A DNA stretch of 64,000 nucleotides. It comes from Anthonomus grandis grandis. Lineage: Eukaryota; Arthropoda; Insecta; Coleoptera; Curculionidae. The position numbers were made by a program, and so were the translations under genes. The notes below the pieces were generated by a model. The model saw only the letters and a program-made list of their open reading frames with translations, made no database searches and was not told the DNA's origin. Below, piece by piece: positions 59,801 through 64,000 of this stretch (the first letter of the stretch is position 1; each line of letters begins with the position of its first letter). The DNA is taken from contig NC_065554.1 of the NCBI RefSeq assembly GCF_022605725.1, forward strand, positions 3,367,100 through 3,431,099, given 5' to 3'.

Positions 59801-61040
59801 GTAATATTTTTGAGTAATATAACAAGTGTTTAAAAAAAAAAACTATTTAATTGGATATGGCTTAATTACTTTATAATATAGATAATCTGTGTAATATAGA
59901 ACATATATAGAACTTACACATAAGGCAATATTGGTACATCCGGTATAGGTGGTTATCATGTCGATTTATCTCAACATTCTCGACCAGTTGCTTCTTATAG
60001 ATATTAAATATAACAATCACCACCCTGAGGCGTTAAAGTACTTTCAAGTTCATTGGCAAATTGTGTTTGCACCAAGCCGGATAACCTTCCTCGAGGTTAA
60101 TGCTCTTTCAACTATTTGATCGCAGCGAGTTCAATTTGTATAGATAGAATATGTATTTTAAATTTTAAAAATAGATATTTTATGCACAAGCCGTAATAAT
60201 GTGTCGTATTGTTATTATTTTTATCATTTGTTGTTATTAATGCTGACATTTGACTTTACATTCTCGACAATCACATTCTTATTTGAAAAGTTTTTTACGG
60301 CATCCGATATTTCTTATAATGGATTTTTACAACCATTATAAATGATAATTACACAGATGCAGCAAAAAGCTTTGTGAAAATGTGAGTGCATGTGCACAAT
60401 AATTGTAAATTATAATTATGTATACGCATTAGTGTGATTACACGCGTAAAACAAGTGGTATCGCTTTCAGGCGCTCTCGAACGCTATTGTTCACTGAGAG
60501 AGAGTTTCATTGAAATCCTTTGAAATTTCTTTCAGAATAATTCACGTGAAACGAGTAAAGTAATGTAAAAAAAATCCATTACTTTTAAGGTTAATTTTTT
60601 TAAAACTCTTTATGACAAAAAGTAAAAAAGAATTCAGAAGTCAAATGCCAAAACCTTGGTAAGTGTCCATTTTGGCCTTTGAAAAACTATAAATAAATTT
60701 TCATTTTACATAGGGCGGTTTGAGTAGTAAAGGACAGTTTCCAAAATTCTTAATTTACAAAGACAAATTTTAAAGAATACTGATATTTTAAATTACATTT
60801 TATCAAAAAATAAGTGACTATATTTATTGTCAATAAACCTATCAACATAAATGTGGTTGTCATAGGTCATGTTCAGCGACCTTAAAACATTCGGGTATAC
60901 GTACCCGACATTTATTTTTGTAGACCCACGCAGTTATCATGTTATTAGCAGCTTACGAAATTATTTGGTTTTGTACTATTAAATAATAGACTCGTAAAAT
61001 AGTGGTCGTATGTAAATCTATGAATAATTAAGCGCAGTAT
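59801..61040. other. No gene seen; fax intron
   Basis: Mixed AT-rich sequence with two CATTCTCGACMA occurrences (59972, 60262) and no coding signal. A GC-richer part at 60410-60560 is not recognised. Confidence 0.5.
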
Positions 61041-62870
61041 ATAATAATAATAATAATAATTTCTTTATTGCTTCCAAGATCTAATTAAAATAGACAATAG
61101 CAACGTCACAAAACAAAATTAAAATTTGATAACATCTACACAGTACATACTGCTAATAAAAATAGTAAGAACAAAAGATAATGTTGGACATAATAAGGGG
61201 TGCATTACCTTACCACTTGTATCTCAAGTATGATACATTATGAAGATAAATAAATTAGTAAACAAACCCTTAATATTAATCATAATACACATTTAAAATT
61301 GTAAATCGAAACTATAGATACACTTGCCCAACAGATACCCTGCAGTGTCTTTCCTAAACTTCATGATATTTTTCTCTTGCCTTAGGGCGAGAGGTAATCT
61401 ATTATATGTTTTAATAGTAGCAGAGGCAGGAGATCTTTAAAAAAAGGCAGAGTGATGAGTTGGGACACTCAGTTCAGCTCTCCCCCTTGTCACAATAGAC
61501 ATACCCTCAGCATAATGATCTTTATTAGTTTGAAAAAGATGCAGGTGTTTCTTTGCAAAAATAGCTAACATAAGAATGTACAGAGCTGGAACAGTGAGTA
61601 GACCAAGCTTAGTAAAATAAGTCCTACAAGACGTTTGTGGTGTGAGTCTGAGCATGCATCTTATGATGCGTTTTTGTGCTATACCTAAAGACTGACACGG
61701 CGTCAGTTGAAGATCCCCAAAACATCACACTATAAGTGATTAGAGATTGGACCGATGCATAGTAAAGTTGCTTCAGACGAAAGCTCTTCTCGTATACGCC
61801 TTATTAACGCGCAGAAACTATTTAGTTTTTTGCCAAGAGTGTCTATGTGTGGGACCCATGTGAGACAGGAGTCAATTTGTATACCAAGGAATTTTAAGGA
61901 AGTTACCTCTTGAAGAGACTTTTTTTCAAACTTTACTAGTGGGGAATTTTGAGGTAAAGTTTTGGAGAATGTCAGTAGCCCGGTTTTATCAGCATTTAGC
62001 TTCAGAACATGATTGCCACACCACTCCTGCATCCTCTCTACCATCTGAGAAGCTCTGACAGATAGTTCAATCAAATATTCTGACAAGATTATGGAAGTGT
62101 CATCAGCATATTGGTTGATAAAACTCCCTGGAAAATACCAAGAGTCCATTTACATATAATATGAATAGTACTGGGCCTAGAATTGAACCCTGAGGCACTC
62201 CCTGTACCACCAAGGATGTCGCTGAGTAAACATATGTACCATTACCAGAGCCAAGGCAAGCTGTTTGTTCCCTCTGATCTAAATAAGAGGCTATAAGTCT
62301 GGCACAGTTTCCCCTCAGTCCATAATTTTCAAGGATTGACAGCAGTAGACCATGGTTGATTGTGTCGAATGCTTTCGATAAATCGAAAATGAGTCCGGCA
62401 ACTTTTTCTTTTTTGTCAACATTTTCAATCACAAAGGATATAAGCTTGAAAACTGCCAACTGGGTTGAATGATTGGGCCTAAAACCAGACTGGCTATCTG
62501 AAAGAATAGCTTGCCTTTTTAAAAAGTTCATAATATGGATATAAATGACTCGCTCAAAGATTTTTAATATTGAAGAAAGGAGAGATATTGGTCAATAGTT
62601 TTCTACATCCTGCTCATCACCCTTATTTTTAAAAATTGGAAGAACTTTCGCCTTTTTTAGTTTAGATGGAAAGATTCCCATGTGCAGACGGGCATTTATT
62701 ATGTGAGCTAGAGGCACATTTATATGGTGACTAGCTGTTTTGAATATGTTGATTGGTATTTCATCAAGACCAGCAGAGTATTTATTTGGCAAGGCCGATA
62801 CAATATGCTGAAATTCCTTTGAATCTGTATGAAAGAGGAAAATAGAGGGGATGTGACTTCCTTTAGGCAA
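61041..62870 (-). pseudogene. LINE (Jockey-like), second copy of the 57.4 kb family, frameshifted
   Basis: Pieces in order: 62592-62870 (YSAGLDEIPINIFK, KVLPIFKNKGDEQDVENY), 62103-62531 (VAGLIFDLSKAFDTINHG, VQGVPQGSILGPVLFILYVN), 61730-62149 (INQYADDTSIILSEY, catalytic DD kept) and 61437-61655 (MLRLTPQTSCRTYFTK, VTRGRAELSVPTHHSAFF). The 3' UTR ends in (AAT)n at 61042-61061. Frame changes occur near 62590, 62130, 61720 and 61435. The order and wording parallel the LINE at 57434-59029 but with clear divergence, so they are separate insertions rather than a recent duplication. Confidence 0.8.
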
Positions 62871-63609
62871 TTGACCAGAAAACGAAGGAGTAAGAGATGT
62901 ATATAATATGTTTATAGCCTTCGCCTTCGACGACCTGAATGTCTGGGAAGGTATTAAAACGATTAATCGAGGGACACAGAGGAACCCTAAAATGTGTTTC
63001 TTTCAAACATATGTTCAGATAAATAACATTTACTACCTGCTTTTGCCCTATCTAAGGATTTTCAGTTTTATCCCCTATAGTTATAAAAATTGTGTTATCT
63101 CAAGTTTTGAAATAAAAACTGCTACTGATGCTAGAAAATTTTTATTTTCATATAATTTTTACAGTCTTATTAACACCTTGAACTCAAAATAAAATTTATT
63201 TCATTTCATTTCAGCTGAGTGTTTTAATTTATAACTTTTCCATCTGGCAGTAATAAAGTTGCAGTCGTAAGAAACATCCGTTTTTTAAATGATGTACTAT
63301 CCCACTGGTGTGTTTCGGGTCGACCTTGAAATACGAAGTCTGGTTTTTATTAAACTTGAGAAAGATCCTGAAAAATAAAACGATTAATCTAAAAACGGTT
63401 AATTAAGCTTATTTATTAAGATAATCCAGTCTGAAGTTTTTAATTGCACTGAAAAGAGTTACTAGATGCACATTATTTGCGCAGAAATTTGAATCCATCA
63501 ATATCTTTATGCGGAATTGCCAAATTGTGAAAATTATACTGCATTTTAATTCCGATATCCGTCGTCACTGAATTGAGTAGGTGATTGGATTAGCGATGGC
63601 AAAATAAGA
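62871..63609. other. No recognised gene
   Basis: A 94-aa plus frame (62908-63192) ends in a TTTCATTTCATTTCA run at 63199-63214. It could be the end of another retroelement, but its translation carries no motif I can name. Confidence 0.4.
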
Positions 63610-63700
63610 AAATATATCGATATATCGAAAGAGTATATCGACACATTTGATATATCATAACAAAAACATCGATATATCCAATATATCGATTTTTTTTTTT
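63610..63700. repeat. TATATCGA-type palindromic repeats
   Basis: At least five occurrences of ATATATCGAT-like 8-10-mers within 90 bases, many self-complementary. Simple satellite-like sequence; function unknown. Confidence 0.6.
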
Positions 63701-63738
63701 AAATTGCTAAATGTCACAAGTCGCAAAGCATTAATATA

Positions 63739-63922
63739 CAGGGTGTCTCACGACGAATAGACGCGATCAATATTTCGGAAACTAATTATTCAAACATTTT
63801 GAAAATTTGGCAACATGGCACAATCGATGGGGGCCACACAACTAAAATATTTTAATAATTGTGACGTTTCCGGTTATACCGGAAGTAGGTGTCAACTTCG
63901 TTATTTTTAATGGAACACCCTG
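63739..63922. mobile_element. MITE with CAGGGTGT ends and TA duplication
   Basis: 184 bp beginning CAGGGTGTCTCACG and ending GGAACACCCTG, flanked by TA on both sides (63737-63738; 63923-63924). An internal palindrome TTTCCGGTTATACCGGAAG lies at 63868-63886. The layout suits a non-autonomous Tc1/mariner-type element; no transposase for it is present in the window. Confidence 0.72.
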
Positions 63923-64000
63923 TATATTTTTACATTTTTGGCTTCCACGTGAAATTCTAGGTATAGTTTGTGTATAATGTCCTATACCTAAGTATAACCG
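63923..64000. other. No gene seen
   Basis: Right edge of the window, AT-rich, nothing recognised. Confidence 0.5.

Noticed and set aside
41837..64000. Search for fax exon 2 (rest of the GST_N domain)
   Set aside because: No frame with the expected domain continuation was seen on the plus strand. A short exon could be missed by eye, but nothing supports a call.
1..64000. CRISPR arrays, bacterial operons, rRNA or tRNA genes
   Set aside because: Intron-bearing genes, LINEs, copia and Harbinger show an animal nuclear genome; no array, rRNA or cloverleaf gene was recognised.

Overview
The window is a piece of an AT-rich insect nuclear genome, most likely a beetle; the order is inferred only from the transposon mix and the one host gene. 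It holds one confident host coding exon, the first coding exon of a failed axon connections (fax) homologue on the plus strand at 41543-41836. It ends at a canonical GTAAGT donor, and no further fax exon was recognised in the remaining 22 kb. Nearly everything else is mobile DNA, much of it old and broken, some of it recent.

Layout. 1-920: 5' end of a BEL/Pao-like LTR element running off the left edge. 940-13760: remnants of non-LTR retrotransposons (LINEs): an R2/R4-like copy, three R1/I-like copies, and a short Penelope-like insertion with a hammerhead-ribozyme-like core. 14797-24755: Jockey/CR1-like LINEs, nearly all on the minus strand, around a broken hAT transposase (18567-20933). 25634-30790: an uncharacterised multicopy gene (DUF7869-like) split by a complete hAT element (25728-28606, 8-bp target duplication GTTGGTAT). 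31214-34283: an intron-bearing MULE transposase gene with C2H2 and SWIM zinc fingers. 34589-40130: a complete PIF/Harbinger element with TTA target duplication and terminal inverted repeats. 41174-41836: a small MITE-like repeat, then the fax promoter region, 5' UTR and first coding exon. 42190-64000: the fax intron, carrying plus-strand LINE pieces, a copia element with two 341-bp LTRs that I read as identical (45630-50391), a MULE inserted in a LINE (50652-53859), a second DUF7869-like gene (54865-57088), two related minus-strand LINEs (57434-59029 and 61041-62870) and a TA-flanked MITE (63739-63922).

Most striking point. In the Harbinger element the two genes are interlocked. The transposase (plus strand, two exons) and the MADF-domain protein (minus strand, two exons) each have one exon lying inside the intron of the other, so exons alternate strand along the DNA. 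All four splice sites are canonical, both reading frames are open across the junctions, and the DDE triad is present. The element therefore looks intact.

Other points worth pursuing. The copia copy has matching LTRs but an internally deleted coding region, which suggests it was copied in trans. The two DUF7869-like genes share an acidic-residue pattern that could be a nuclease or transposase active site. The insertion history can be partly ordered: the hAT came after DUF7869 copy 1, and the 50-54 kb MULE came after the LINE it interrupts.
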